Under the pieces are notes generated by a model. It was not told where the DNA came from and made no database searches. It worked only from the letters and a program-made list of their open reading frames with translations. Shown here piece by piece: positions 16,621 to 26,083 of a DNA stretch of 64,000 nucleotides. Every line of letters begins with the position of its first letter. Positions within the stretch are counted from its first letter, which is position 1. Source of the stretch: CAWAMD01 sp963783045 (GTDB taxonomy: Bacteria > Actinomycetota > Nitriliruptoria > Nitriliruptorales > Nitriliruptoraceae); contig CAWAMD010000009.1 of the NCBI GenBank assembly GCA_963783045.1, positions 248,001-312,000 on the forward strand, in the 5' to 3' direction. Made by a program: the position numbers and the translations under genes.

Positions 16621-19141
16621 TCACGGCGTCGAGGTAGACGGCCTCCTGGCGGTCTGCCAGGTCGTCCCAGTCGAAGCGGCGGACTCCGCGCCGACCGATC
16701 TGGCCCATCGCGGTGAGCCACTGCGGGTCCTCGAGCATCTCGGCCAGCAGCGCCGCGTAGGTCGCCACGTCGAACGGCTCGACGAGGTAGCCGCCACCGA
16801 CGGGGATGACCTCCCGCAGCGGGGGCAGGTCGAAGGCGAGGACGGGCGTCGAGCACGCGAGCGCCTCGGCGGCGACGATCCCGAAGGTCTCGAAGCGGGA
16901 CGGCATCGCCACGAGGGCGGCGGAGGCGAGCAGCTCCCACTTGTCGTCGCCGGACACCCGGCCGACGAAGTCCACCCGGTCCTCGATGCCGAGCCGGCGT
17001 GCCTGGCGCGCCAGCACGTCGCGGTCGGGGCCGTCGCCGGCCAGGATCAGCCGCCCCTCGACGCGGTCTGCGATGCGGGCGTAGGCGTCGAGGAGCATGT
17101 CGACGCCCTTCTGGGCCTGCTCCAGCCGGCCGAGGAACACCACGTCGGTGCCGGTCCGTGGCTCGACGTCGAAGGCCCGGGCGTCGACGCCGTTCGGCAC
17201 GACGGTGATCTCGGCGTCCGCGTTCCCGGCCCGAAGCTGGTGGCCCATGGCCTCCGACACGGTCACGAACGAGTCGTAGAGGCGGACCCCCGTGCGCTCC
17301 ACGGCGGAGAACGGGAGCTTGTACTGGCGTGACTTCTCGCGCGCGTTCAGCCACTGCACGACCGCGACGACGGGGTGCCCGAGCCACAGCGGTGACCACG
17401 CGCTCGAGATGGGGGCCCCGAAGTCCTCGACGACCAGGTCGGCATCGCGATAGCGGCGGGCCGCGACCGGCAGCGCGAGGAAGTAGGTGATGATGCTGCC
17501 GAAGCGCCCGAGCGGCAGCCCGATGTGGACGTACTCGACGCCGTCCTCGATGCGGTCCTCGGCGCCACGCCACGTCGCCGTGAGCACCGTCACGGCATGG
17601 GTGTCGGCGAGCCGCCGGTTGATCTCGTGGGTGCGCAGCGACCCCCCGCCGGCGCCGGGCCGGCGCGGGTCCTCGTAGCCGAGATGCAGGATGCGCAGCC
17701 CGCCCGGCGTCGGTCGGCCTTGCCGGGCGATCCGGTCGCGGGCGGGTGGGCGTCCGAGGGCGCTCAGCGTCGTGAGGCCGACGACGGGCATGGACACGGC
17801 CATCCACGCGATCGGATGGTCGTGGAGGAGGACGAGCGCGACGCCGAAGGGCGCCCATGCGAGCAGGGCGGGGGACAGGCGCAAGGCCGCCCGCCAGATC
17901 CGGGACGCCTCGCGGGTCACGAGCAGCGCGGCCCCGAGCGAGCCGACGACCGAGCCGGCCGCGAAGCCCACGATCCCGCCGAGCCGCCAGCCGACGAGGA
18001 GCGCCGCTGCGTGCCAGACGACGCCGACCGCCTGGGCACGGACGCTGCGGGCGTAGGAGCCGCGCGCCTGGAAGAAGGTCGTGAGCAGGTTCACGAGCCC
18101 GATGAACGCGCCCGTCGCGGCGGTGTAGGGCAGCAGGTCCGCGATGCGGTCGTAGGCGCTCGGGAACATGATGGACAGCAGCGCGTGCGGCATCGTCGCC
18201 AGTGTGATCGTGACGGGGACCACGAGCGCGGCGTACAGCCGCGTCGAGGTGCGCACGAGATCGCTGAACGACGTGCGGGCGCGGCTGAGCAGCGGGAAGG
18301 CGACCATGGACACGGCGCCGGCGAGGAAGAGCGGGGCCCGGGCCAGGATCATGCTCACCTGGTAGGAGGCCGCCGACGCGGTGGCGATCGGCAGTACCGC
18401 GACGAGCACGTGGTCGAGGCTCGCGAGCACCGCGACGAAGCCCTGGACGCCGACGACCCCCCGGGTGCTCAGCCACAGGTCACGGCCGCGCAGGGCATGC
18501 CACGACGGCCGCAGGTCGTGGCGCATGAGGAACAGCCCCACGACGGCCACGACGGCGCCACCGACCACGAAGCCGCTCAGGGCGCCGGTGACGCCGCCGC
18601 CGATGAGGACGAGCCCGACGCCGGCGGCGACCTTGGCCACGACCTCGGTGACGCGCATCCCGGCCATGAGCCGGAAGCGCTCCTCGCCCTGGAGCCACCC
18701 GATGGTGGTGGACGAGATGAAGATCGCGAGCGCACCGAGCGCGATCATCCCGGTCGTCGGCGCGTCGGCGAACCCGCGCGAGACGGCGCCGATGGCGATC
18801 GCGCCGACGATCCCCTGGGCGAGGTTGGCGGCGAGCGCGAACCAGACGACCTCGCGGCGGCGTTGCACGTCGTCGCCGGCGCGGGCGAGCCACTTCGCGA
18901 TGACCCACGGGACCGACGCCGAGGACACGGTGCCGACGACGAGGAGCAGGGCCTGACCGGCGGCGAAGGCCTCGTAGCCACCGACATGCAGCAGCCGGGT
19001 GAGGAACAGCGAGTAGACGTAGTTGACGAGGCCCACCACGACCGTCGAGGCGGTGAGCCACCGGCTGCCCCGGACCAGGCTCGACGTGGGCTCGTCACGC
19101 TGCTCGACCGGGGGAGCCTGCGGCGCGTCGACCTGGCTCAT
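16274..19141 (-). CDS. Flippase (Wzx/MATE-like) fused to a GT4 glycosyltransferase
   Basis: Residues 1 to about 455 hold roughly 14 membrane helices of the polysaccharide flippase superfamily (for example SRARTSFSDLVRTSTRLYAA, TTFFQARGSYARS). From about residue 480 a GT4 enzyme begins (LRILHLGYEDPRRPG), with VVPNGVDARAF, FLGRLEQAQKGVDML and the donor-site SRFETFGIVAAEALAC. No stop or start separates them. Past about 16590 this frame turns Arg-rich and loses third-position bias, so the true coding path moves to the ArnT-like frame; the formal stop at 16274 is probably artificial. Coupled to the upstream GT by a 4-bp overlap. Confidence 0.8.
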   Translation of the reverse strand: MSQVDAPQAPPVEQRDEPTSSLVRGSRWLTASTVVVGLVNYVYSLFLTRLLHVGGYEAFAAGQALLLVVGTVSSASVPWVIAKWLARAGDDVQRRREVVWFALAANLAQGIVGAIAIGAVSRGFADAPTTGMIALGALAIFISSTTIGWLQGEERFRLMAGMRVTEVVAKVAAGVGLVLIGGGVTGALSGFVVGGAVVAVVGLFLMRHDLRPSWHALRGRDLWLSTRGVVGVQGFVAVLASLDHVLVAVLPIATASAASYQVSMILARAPLFLAGAVSMVAFPLLSRARTSFSDLVRTSTRLYAALVVPVTITLATMPHALLSIMFPSAYDRIADLLPYTAATGAFIGLVNLLTTFFQARGSYARSVRAQAVGVVWHAAALLVGWRLGGIVGFAAGSVVGSLGAALLVTREASRIWRAALRLSPALLAWAPFGVALVLLHDHPIAWMAVSMPVVGLTTLSALGRPPARDRIARQGRPTPGGLRILHLGYEDPRRPGAGGGSLRTHEINRRLADTHAVTVLTATWRGAEDRIEDGVEYVHIGLPLGRFGSIITYFLALPVAARRYRDADLVVEDFGAPISSAWSPLWLGHPVVAVVQWLNAREKSRQYKLPFSAVERTGVRLYDSFVTVSEAMGHQLRAGNADAEITVVPNGVDARAFDVEPRTGTDVVFLGRLEQAQKGVDMLLDAYARIADRVEGRLILAGDGPDRDVLARQARRLGIEDRVDFVGRVSGDDKWELLASAALVAMPSRFETFGIVAAEALACSTPVLAFDLPPLREVIPVGGGYLVEPFDVATYAALLAEMLEDPQWLTAMGQIGRRGVRRFDWDDLADRQEAVYLDAVTGTTATAVAPAPPARGPTGRRDRAAAAPPDRPGAARRVRTDLVAARLARRGRHRAARVPPVLVLRHLRRRDHLHAARPEHPVPARPPAVRQPVLPPPPRLLRPARRLPRRAAPGR

Positions 19142-20589
19142 CCGGCTGCCGCCTGCTCATCGAGCCGGGTGCGTGCCCGACCCTCCGGGCCCGTCAGGCG
19201 GTCGTGGGGCGTGGCGACGGTGAACGTGACGGGAACACGTATGCCGAGTCGGCGCAGGGTCCGGGTCGCCTCCGCTTCGTCGGAGCCGTGGAGCATGACG
19301 GTGAACGCGTCGCCGTCGCGGGTGAACCGGTCGGTGACCCGGAGCTCGTCGTCGAGGGCCGCCGAGATCCGTGCGCCCTCTCCGGGGGCGACATCGAAGC
19401 GGGCGACGACGGCGAGGTTGCCAGGCCGGCGACGGTCGGCCCGCCGCAGCCGGCGGGCGCGTTCGATCTCGCTGCGCAGGACCGCGGCGAGCTGGGCGGC
19501 GCTGTCGTCCCAGCGGAACCGACCGGCCCAGCGCCGGCAGCGCCCGGCCCACTCGGCGGCACGGTCTGCGTCGGCGAGCTCTTCGAAGGCCCGGTGGATG
19601 GTCGCGGTGAGCGTGTCACCCGGCCGCACCAGCCAGCCGGTGTCGCGGTCGACGATGGCGTCGCGCAGGCCGGGGACCTCGTAGGCGACGCCGGGGGTGC
19701 CGACGCTGTTCGCCTCCAGGATGGTCAGTCCCCAGCCCTCGCGCTCGGAGGGCAGGACGGTCAGCCAGGCACGCGAGAGGAGGGTGGCGCGCATCTCGTC
19801 GCTGACCCGGCCGTGAAGGTGGACGATGTCGTCGACACCGCGCTTGACCGCGTGGTCGCGCAGCGCCTGCCGCGCCGGTCCCTCCCCGGCGATGTCCACG
19901 CGCAGGTCGGGCCAGCGCGCCCGCAGCTGCTCCGCGGCGTCGATCAGCCGCTCGAGCCGCTTCTGCGGGACGAGCCGTGTGACCGTGGCGATGGTCGGAG
20001 TCGGGCTGCGCAGTGCGCTCCGGGGGATCGCGTCGACCCCGTTCGGGACGACGAAGATGGGGCCGGTGAAGCGCAGCTGCTGCCGGATGGCGGTCCGCGT
20101 CGACGGGCTGACCGCCACGACCGGTCGGTCGCCGTAGACGGCGCGGGACACCGGTCCTTCGAGCACGCGTCCGACCGCGCTGACCGCCGGTGGGAAGTGG
20201 TGGCGGAACTGCTGCTGGTGGACATGATGGCAGACGAGCACCACACCGGTGCTCGAGGGCACGGCCAGCGGGGCGAAGAACGGGATCCCGTTCTGGAAGT
20301 CGACTACGCCGTCGTAGCGCCCGCGGCGCTGGTTCAGGTGACGCATCGCACGGGCGTAAACGTCGAAGGTGCCGCCCTCGCGCACGATGTGCAGACCGTC
20401 ACGGGTCTCGGTCAGCGGTGCGTCGCCGTGGTGGGCCGTGAACAGCGTCACGTCGGCGCCGGCCGCCGCGAACCGCGTGGCGAGCCGGTGCGTGTACACC
20501 TCCGCGCCGCCGGCCTGTGGGTGCGTCAGATCGCGCCAGTTGAGGAACAGCAACCGGCGACCCTCGAACCAGGCGAGCTCCGTGGTCAT
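19138..20589 (-). CDS. GT4 glycosyltransferase with an extra C-terminal domain
   Basis: A 483-residue transferase. The N-terminal domain starts LLFLNWRDLTHPQAGGAEVY, a typical GT4 acceptor loop. The C-terminal domain has FVVPNGVDAIP, ATVTRLVPQKRLERLI, and SEREGWGLTILEANSVGTP. After about residue 385 there is an additional 95-residue region (NLAVVARFDVAPGEG, then VMLHGSDEAEATRTLRRLG) that GT4 enzymes do not need and I cannot assign. Overlaps both neighbours by 4 bp (ATGA), so it is central in a coupled operon. Confidence 0.85.
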   Translation of the reverse strand: MTTELAWFEGRRLLFLNWRDLTHPQAGGAEVYTHRLATRFAAAGADVTLFTAHHGDAPLTETRDGLHIVREGGTFDVYARAMRHLNQRRGRYDGVVDFQNGIPFFAPLAVPSSTGVVLVCHHVHQQQFRHHFPPAVSAVGRVLEGPVSRAVYGDRPVVAVSPSTRTAIRQQLRFTGPIFVVPNGVDAIPRSALRSPTPTIATVTRLVPQKRLERLIDAAEQLRARWPDLRVDIAGEGPARQALRDHAVKRGVDDIVHLHGRVSDEMRATLLSRAWLTVLPSEREGWGLTILEANSVGTPGVAYEVPGLRDAIVDRDTGWLVRPGDTLTATIHRAFEELADADRAAEWAGRCRRWAGRFRWDDSAAQLAAVLRSEIERARRLRRADRRRPGNLAVVARFDVAPGEGARISAALDDELRVTDRFTRDGDAFTVMLHGSDEAEATRTLRRLGIRVPVTFTVATPHDRLTGPEGRARTRLDEQAAAG

Positions 20590-21419
20590 CGCGATGCGGT
20601 CGCCGGTCCGTAGCGGACGAGGAGACCGATGACGTCGAGGAACGACTTCAGGCCGTCGGGCCACACCTTGAACCGGGAGCCGTCCTTCGGGGTCCAGTGC
20701 ACGGGGATCTCCTCGATCCGTCGGCCGTGACGGTCCGCCTGCAGCAGCAGCTCCACGTCGAAGGCGAAGCCGGTGATCTTGGCGGCGTCGGCGAGCTCCC
20801 GTGCCACCTCGCCGCGGAAGAAGGTGAAGCCACACTGCGTGTCGGTGATGTCGGGCAGGACCGAGCGCACGAGGGCGCGGAAGGCCGACCCGCCGAGCCG
20901 GCGCAGCGGCTCGCGCGCGAGCTCGAACCGGGCGTCGGGGCCGTAGCGGGTGCCGGTGACGATGTCGGCGCCCGCGTCGAGCCGCTGCATCACCTCGTCG
21001 AGCGTCTCGACCGGGGTCGCGAGGTCGGCGTCCATGTAGCCGACGACGGTGCTCTGACTCGTGTACAGACCGCGCCGCACGGCGGCGCCCTTGCCCCGCT
21101 CCGCGCAGCCGATCACGGTGACCGGCACGTGCTCGGAGGCGGCGGACACGGCGGCCGTGTGGTCGACGCTGTCGTTGTCGACGACCACCACGGCGCTACG
21201 CCAGGGGCGTCCCTCGAGGTACGAGACGGTCCGGCGCACGGTCTCAGGGAGCCGCTGCTCCTCGTTGTAGGACGGGATGACGATCTCGAGGTCGACGGGG
21301 GGGCGGGAGAGGATCGTCCCCGTGTCCGTCGGCTTCTCGACCGGTCCGAGCGCCATGCCGTCCGGGATCGCCCGCAGCTCGTGCGCGGCGATGGACCGCA
21401 GGTCGTGGATCTCGGTCAC
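20586..21419 (-). CDS. GT2 family glycosyltransferase (polyprenyl-phosphate sugar synthase-like)
   Basis: A 277-residue GT-A enzyme: LEIVIPSYNEEQRLPE, VVVVDNDSVDHT, GKGAAVRRGL, the metal-binding GYMDADLATP, and TQCGFTFFR before the C-terminal helix. This matches dolichyl/polyprenyl-phosphate glucose or mannose synthases, whose product would supply the downstream ArnT/PMT-like transferase. It is the first gene of the operon. GTG 21419 follows AGGAGC. An N-terminal extension of about 40 residues precedes the domain. Confidence 0.88.
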   Translation of the reverse strand: MTEIHDLRSIAAHELRAIPDGMALGPVEKPTDTGTILSRPPVDLEIVIPSYNEEQRLPETVRRTVSYLEGRPWRSAVVVVDNDSVDHTAAVSAASEHVPVTVIGCAERGKGAAVRRGLYTSQSTVVGYMDADLATPVETLDEVMQRLDAGADIVTGTRYGPDARFELAREPLRRLGGSAFRALVRSVLPDITDTQCGFTFFRGEVARELADAAKITGFAFDVELLLQADRHGRRIEEIPVHWTPKDGSRFKVWPDGLKSFLDVIGLLVRYGPATASR

Positions 21420-21861
21420 GGCGCGCTCCTGGTTCTCGATGACCTGCGTCTCGGCTCCCGGACCCCCCGAGGAACCCTGCCCGTCTCAACGACAGTGAAC
21501 GCGGTGCGTGACGGACGAAACGGGCGACCCGACCCCCGAACCGTGGCCCGGACCGGCCGGGTGGAACGTGGCGGGACTTCTGCGTCTCGCCCCGACGACT
21601 CCCCGCCAGGGCCCGGGGCCGATCTGTCCGGCTCCGGGTGCCTTCCGGTGAAGCGGTGCCGCGCCCATTGCATCACTGTCTGTGGGAATCACTGTCTGTG
21701 GGCTCAAAGACACACTATGCGTGGTCGCACCGCCAGTTCCGGCGGCTCCCCGTCCATCGGTGGGGGTCCGCGCCCCCTCTGCCCCGGCCGTCCGTACGGA
21801 CGCGCACATGGCCCGTGCGCACCCCGCCCATACGGGTCATGTCGTGGCCGGATGCCAGATA
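21420..21861. other. Non-coding gap before the polysaccharide operon
   Basis: A 442-bp gap between the GT2 start and the Bpa stop. No gene with plausible codon use is seen. It contains a locally A/T-richer block around 21670-21720 with a tandem direct repeat and is the natural place for the operon's promoter. Confidence 0.5.
21672..21702. repeat. Tandem 15-bp direct repeat upstream of the polysaccharide operon
   Basis: ATCACTGTCTGTGGG occurs twice (21672-21686 and 21688-21702), a 16-bp period. It lies about 250 bp upstream of the GT2 start. Direct repeats in a promoter region can be activator sites, which is inference; chance duplication is also possible. Confidence 0.55.
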
Positions 21862-22407
21862 TCAGAGGTATGGGCTCGCTGCAACCGACGTGTCCGGTAT
21901 GCGTGTCCGTCTGGCCTCGTCCCCGTCGCGCATACGCGCCAGATGCTCGCTGACGATGGTGGCCTGGATGCCGGACAGCAGCCCCTCGAGCCAGCCCGCG
22001 AGCTGGGCGTGCGCGATGCGCAGCTCGGCGGCGGACGGCGGGTGCACCTCGTCCGAGACCGGGACGACGAGCGTCCGCAGCTCGTCGCGCAGCTCGGCCG
22101 GGAGCAGGCGGCCGACCGCGTCGAGGGTCCGGTCGTGCGACCGGGCGAGCCGCCGGCGCGCCGCCCGGTCGAGCGGCACGTCACGCATCTCCTGCAGCGC
22201 GCCCTGCACCGTCGTGGCGATACGGAGCAGCGTGGTGGGGCGCTCGATCTCGGTGTCACCGACTCCGGACTGACGGGCCGATGTCCGCGTACCCGCTTCC
22301 GGGCCGGACGCCGGCGGCTGGCCGGGTGCTGCGGCTGCCGTGCCCGTGGGTGCGGCCCCGGCCACGTCCTCGGACGTGCCGTGCAGACGCGGCAGGCCGA
22401 CGATCAT
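21862..22407 (-). CDS. bpa: Bacterial proteasome activator (Bpa) family protein
   Basis: A 181-residue protein. After a low-complexity N-terminus comes a four-helix region including PAELRDELRTLVVP, then AELRIAHAQLAGWLEGLLSG followed by IQATIVSEH, the strongest Bpa signature. The C-terminus ends ASPYL, giving the hydrophobic-Tyr-any residue tail that docks into the 20S proteasome alpha ring. Bpa forms a dodecameric ring that opens the proteasome without ATP. This implies proteasome genes elsewhere in the genome. ATG 22407 has GGAAGGGA upstream. Divergent from the P-type ATPase gene. Confidence 0.9.
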   Translation of the reverse strand: MIVGLPRLHGTSEDVAGAAPTGTAAAAPGQPPASGPEAGTRTSARQSGVGDTEIERPTTLLRIATTVQGALQEMRDVPLDRAARRRLARSHDRTLDAVGRLLPAELRDELRTLVVPVSDEVHPPSAAELRIAHAQLAGWLEGLLSGIQATIVSEHLARMRDGDEARRTRIPDTSVAASPYL

Positions 22408-22578
22408 GGCATCCCTTCCAGCCGGGTATCCCGAGCCTCCCGCGGCGTCATCAGGTCGCGCCAGTGCACAACGGCGCCGCGCAACCGGGACGTTCGGGCC
22501 GGCGCCCGGGCGCGGTCTCGCCCGACCCGCGGCGTCCGGGGCGAACGGCACTGGCCCGTCCGGGGACACGGAGGGACC

Positions 22579-25416
22579 ATGCGGTCGACCGTCCGTCCCG
22601 TCGGAGCCATGATCGCCGCCCCCCTGCTCGCTGCTCGCGCTCCGGAGCACCAGCCGCCAGCCGACTCCGCCACGCTGCACCGGCTCCCACCCCGCGCCGT
22701 CTACGCCGCGCTCGGTAGCCGACCGGGCGGCCTGAGCTCGCAGGAGGCCGCCGACCGGCTGGCCGCCGACGGACCGAACACCCTGCAGGGCGGGCACGAG
22801 CGGCACCTGCTGCGGCGCTTCCTCGCGAACTTCACCCATCTCATGGCGCTGCTGCTGTGGGCTGGCGCGCTGCTCGCCCTCGTGGCGGGCCTGCCGGAGC
22901 TCGCCGTCGCCATCTGCACCGTCAACGTCATCAACGGGGTGTTCAGCTTCTGGCAGGAGTACCGGGCGGAGCGGGCCACCGAGGCACTGGCGGCCCTCCT
23001 GCCGGCCTACGCGCAGGTGCTGCGCGACGGCCGTGAGGAGCGGCTGCTGGTCGACGACCTCGTGCGGGGCGACGTGCTGCTGCTCGCCGAGGGAGACCGC
23101 ATCTCTGCCGACGGCCGGCTCGTCGAGGACCACGAGCTGCGCGTCGACCAGTCGACGCTCACCGGCGAGTCGCACCCCGTCCGGCGTGCCGCCGACGCGT
23201 GCGCCGACGGCGACCGCCCCGCCCCGGAGCACCCCAACCTCGTCTTCGCCGGGACCAGCGTGGCGAGTGGTCGGGGAAAGGCGGTCGTGTCGGCCACGGG
23301 GATGCGCACCGAGTTCGGTCGCATCGCCGACCTCACCGCGGGCATGCGCCGCGAGACGAGTCCGCTCCAGGTCGAGCTCACGCGCCTGTCGCGCATCGTC
23401 GGCATCATCGCCGTCGCCTGCGGCATCGCCTTCTTCCTGCTCGCCGAGCTGCTCACGCCCATGGGGCTCAGCCGCGGGCTGGTGTTCGCCCTCGGCATGA
23501 TCGTGGCCTTCGTTCCCGAGGGGCTGCTGCCGACGGTGACGCTCGCACTCGCCATGGGCACCCAGCGGATGGCGCGCCGGCACGCCCTCGTGAAGCGGCT
23601 GTCCTCGGTGGAGGCCCTCGGGTGCACGAGCGTCATCTGCACGGACAAGACCGGCACGCTCACCCAGAACGAGATGACCGTCCGGGATCTCTACCTCGGT
23701 GGTGCCCGCTACGCGGTCGACGGCGCGGGGTACACCCCCGAGGGATCGGTGCGCCCCGTCGACGGCGGTGCTGCCGCCACGCCGGGCGACCTGGCGGACC
23801 TGCTGCGCGCCGGCGCGCTGGCGAACGACGCGCGTCTGCTGCCGCCCGACGACGGCCACCCCCGCTGGCGCATCGTCGGCGATCCGACCGAGGCCGCGAT
23901 GCAGGTCGTCGCGGCCAAGGGCGGGCTCGACCTCGCCGCCGAGCGCGCCGCCCACCCGCGGGTCCGTGAGCTGCCCTTCGAGTCGGTCCGCAAGCGCATG
24001 AGCACCGTCCACACCACCGCGGGCGGCCGCGTGCTGTACGCGAAGGGTGCGCCCCGTGAGCTGCTGGCCTGCTGCACGTGGATGCGGGTCGGTGGGCGGG
24101 ACGTGCCGCTCGACGAGGCTGGCCGCGGGGCCGTCCTCGCCATGAACGACGCCTACTCGCGCCGGGCTCTGCGGGTGCTGGCCGTCGCCATGCGCCAGCT
24201 GCCCGACCAGCCGGCGCCCGGCAGCGAGCAGGCCGAGGACCTCGAGCGCGACCTCACCTTCCTCGGCCTGGTCGCGATGATGGACCCGCCGCGCCCCGAG
24301 GTGGCCGCGGCGATCGTGACCTGCCGCAGGGCCGGCATCCGCATCCTCATGATGACCGGCGACTACGGGCTGACCGCCGAGAGCATCGGGCGCCGTATCG
24401 GTCTGGTCGACGGCGACGTGCGGATCGTGAACGGCGACGAGCTCGACCACACGGACGAGGCCGGGCTGACGGACCTGCTCGCCGGCGAGTCCGTGATCTT
24501 CGCGCGGACCACCCCGGCCCACAAGCTGCGGGTGGTCACGGCCCTGCAGTCCCTCGGGCACGTCGTCGCCGTGACGGGCGACGGCGTGAACGACGCGCCG
24601 GCGCTGAAGAAGGCGGACATCGGCGTCGCCATGGGGATGGCCGGCACGGACGTGGCCCGCGAGGCCGCCGACATGATCCTCCTCGACGACAACTTCGCGT
24701 CGATCGTCGCCGCGGTCGAGGAGGGCCGGGGCGTCTACGCGAACATCCGACGCTTCACCGGCTACATCTTCACGTCGAACACCCCCGAGGCCGTCCCCTT
24801 CGTCCTGTTCGGGTTCTCCGGCGGGCGCATCCCCATCGCCCTCGGCGTCATGCACATCCTGGCGATCGACCTCGGGACCGACCTGGTGCCGGCGCTCGCG
24901 CTCGGGGCCGAGCGCCCGGAGCCGGGCGTCATGGATCTGCCGCCCCGCGGCCGCGACGAGCACCTGATCACCCGGGCGCTGCTGCTGCGCTCCTACGGGT
25001 GGCTCGGGCCGGCCCAGGCCGCCGCCGCGATGCTCGCCTTCTACGTCGGTTACTGGCACGCCGGGCTGTCCGGCTGGCTGGACCTGCCGAGCGCCGGTCC
25101 GCGCTACGCGACGGCCACCGCCATGGCGCTGGCGGCCGTCGTCACGACCCAGATCGGCAACCTGTTCGCCCACCGGACCGAGCGGCGCTCGATCCGGTCG
25201 GTCGGCTGGTTCAGCAACCGCCTCGCGTGGATCGGCATCGCGAGCGAGCTCGCCGTCATCGCCCTCATCGTGTACGTCCCCGCCCTGAACCGCGTGATCG
25301 GTACGGGACCGATCCCGCCGGTGCTGTGGCTGTTCCTCTTCGCGCTCGCCCCGTTGCTCCTCGTCATCGACGAGGCGCGCAAGGCCTGGCTGCGGCGTCG
25401 CGCCGCAGGGAGGTGA
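22579..25416 (+). CDS. P-type cation ATPase resembling the Na+/K+ (type IIC) group
   Basis: A 945-residue P-type ATPase. A-domain TGES is near residue 194, the phosphorylated Asp in CTDKTGTLTQNEM near 355, and the hinge GDGVNDAP near 666. Membrane helix 4 reads FVPEGLLPTVTLAL, and helices 5-6 read FTSNTPEAVPF and ILAIDLGTDLVPALALGAE; these match Na+,K+-ATPase-type pumps more closely than SERCA-type, which have PEGLP. ATG 22579 follows GGAGGGA. The two TrkA-like genes follow at 4 and 12 bp, so the pump and these sensors form an operon. Ion specificity is inferred. Confidence 0.9.
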   Translation: MRSTVRPVGAMIAAPLLAARAPEHQPPADSATLHRLPPRAVYAALGSRPGGLSSQEAADRLAADGPNTLQGGHERHLLRRFLANFTHLMALLLWAGALLALVAGLPELAVAICTVNVINGVFSFWQEYRAERATEALAALLPAYAQVLRDGREERLLVDDLVRGDVLLLAEGDRISADGRLVEDHELRVDQSTLTGESHPVRRAADACADGDRPAPEHPNLVFAGTSVASGRGKAVVSATGMRTEFGRIADLTAGMRRETSPLQVELTRLSRIVGIIAVACGIAFFLLAELLTPMGLSRGLVFALGMIVAFVPEGLLPTVTLALAMGTQRMARRHALVKRLSSVEALGCTSVICTDKTGTLTQNEMTVRDLYLGGARYAVDGAGYTPEGSVRPVDGGAAATPGDLADLLRAGALANDARLLPPDDGHPRWRIVGDPTEAAMQVVAAKGGLDLAAERAAHPRVRELPFESVRKRMSTVHTTAGGRVLYAKGAPRELLACCTWMRVGGRDVPLDEAGRGAVLAMNDAYSRRALRVLAVAMRQLPDQPAPGSEQAEDLERDLTFLGLVAMMDPPRPEVAAAIVTCRRAGIRILMMTGDYGLTAESIGRRIGLVDGDVRIVNGDELDHTDEAGLTDLLAGESVIFARTTPAHKLRVVTALQSLGHVVAVTGDGVNDAPALKKADIGVAMGMAGTDVAREAADMILLDDNFASIVAAVEEGRGVYANIRRFTGYIFTSNTPEAVPFVLFGFSGGRIPIALGVMHILAIDLGTDLVPALALGAERPEPGVMDLPPRGRDEHLITRALLLRSYGWLGPAQAAAAMLAFYVGYWHAGLSGWLDLPSAGPRYATATAMALAAVVTTQIGNLFAHRTERRSIRSVGWFSNRLAWIGIASELAVIALIVYVPALNRVIGTGPIPPVLWLFLFALAPLLLVIDEARKAWLRRRAAGR

Positions 25417-25420
25417 CCCG

Positions 25421-26071
25421 ATGCGAACCATCGTCGTCGGCTGCGGCCGGGTGGGAGCCGGCCTTTCCCGGGCACTGAGCCTCCACGGGGTGGACGTGGC
25501 CGTGGTCGAGATCGACCCGGCGGCCTTCTCGCGCCTCGGCGCCGGCTTCACCGGACGCACGGTGACCGGCACTGCGATGGAGCACCGTGTGCTCGTGGCG
25601 GCGGGGATCGAGGACGCCGACGGTCTGGCGGCGGTCACCGGTAGCGACGAGGTCAACGCCGTCATCGCCCGGCTCGCCAGCCGTCACTTCCACGTGCCAC
25701 GGGTCATGGCGCGCCTCTACGACCCCCGGACCGCCGAGGTCTACCGGCGGCTCGGCATCGTCACGATCTCGCCGGTCGCATGGGGGATCCAGCGGCTGAG
25801 CGACCTGCTGCTCGGTGCGGAGAGCCTGCCGGAGGCGTCCCTCGGAACCGGCGAGGTCGAGGTCGTCGCCGTCGAGGTGCCGGCTCTGCTCGCCGACCGC
25901 CGCGCCAGCGAGCTCGAGGTCCCCGGTGAGCTCCAGGTGGTCGCGCTCACCCGCAGCGGCGCGACGGGTCTCGCCGGCGCGGGCAGCGTGCTCGCGACCG
26001 GCGACATCGCGCACGTCGCGGTCGCTCACGGGTCGCAGCGCCGCCTCGACACGCTCCTCGGTCGAGTCTGA
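25421..26071 (+). CDS. TrkA-like NAD-binding K+ regulatory protein (first of two)
   Basis: A 216-residue single-unit RCK protein. VGCGRVGAGLSRAL is the dinucleotide-binding loop and VVEIDP its acidic strand end, followed by GSDEVNAVIARLA. A TrkA-C-like segment occupies the last 70 residues. Such proteins form rings on Trk/Ktr channels and sense NAD(H) or ATP. No TrkH/TrkG channel is present here; the partner is either elsewhere or the adjacent P-type ATPase. GGAGG precedes the ATG, 4 bp after the ATPase stop. Confidence 0.88.
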   Translation: MRTIVVGCGRVGAGLSRALSLHGVDVAVVEIDPAAFSRLGAGFTGRTVTGTAMEHRVLVAAGIEDADGLAAVTGSDEVNAVIARLASRHFHVPRVMARLYDPRTAEVYRRLGIVTISPVAWGIQRLSDLLLGAESLPEASLGTGEVEVVAVEVPALLADRRASELEVPGELQVVALTRSGATGLAGAGSVLATGDIAHVAVAHGSQRRLDTLLGRV

Positions 26072-26083
26072 AAGGAGAGGACG

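Noticed and set aside
21862..25665. Long minus-strand frame extending the Bpa gene through the ATPase
   Set aside because: Only the last 181 codons from ATG 22407 match Bpa and have a ribosome-binding site; the rest is antisense to the P-type ATPase.
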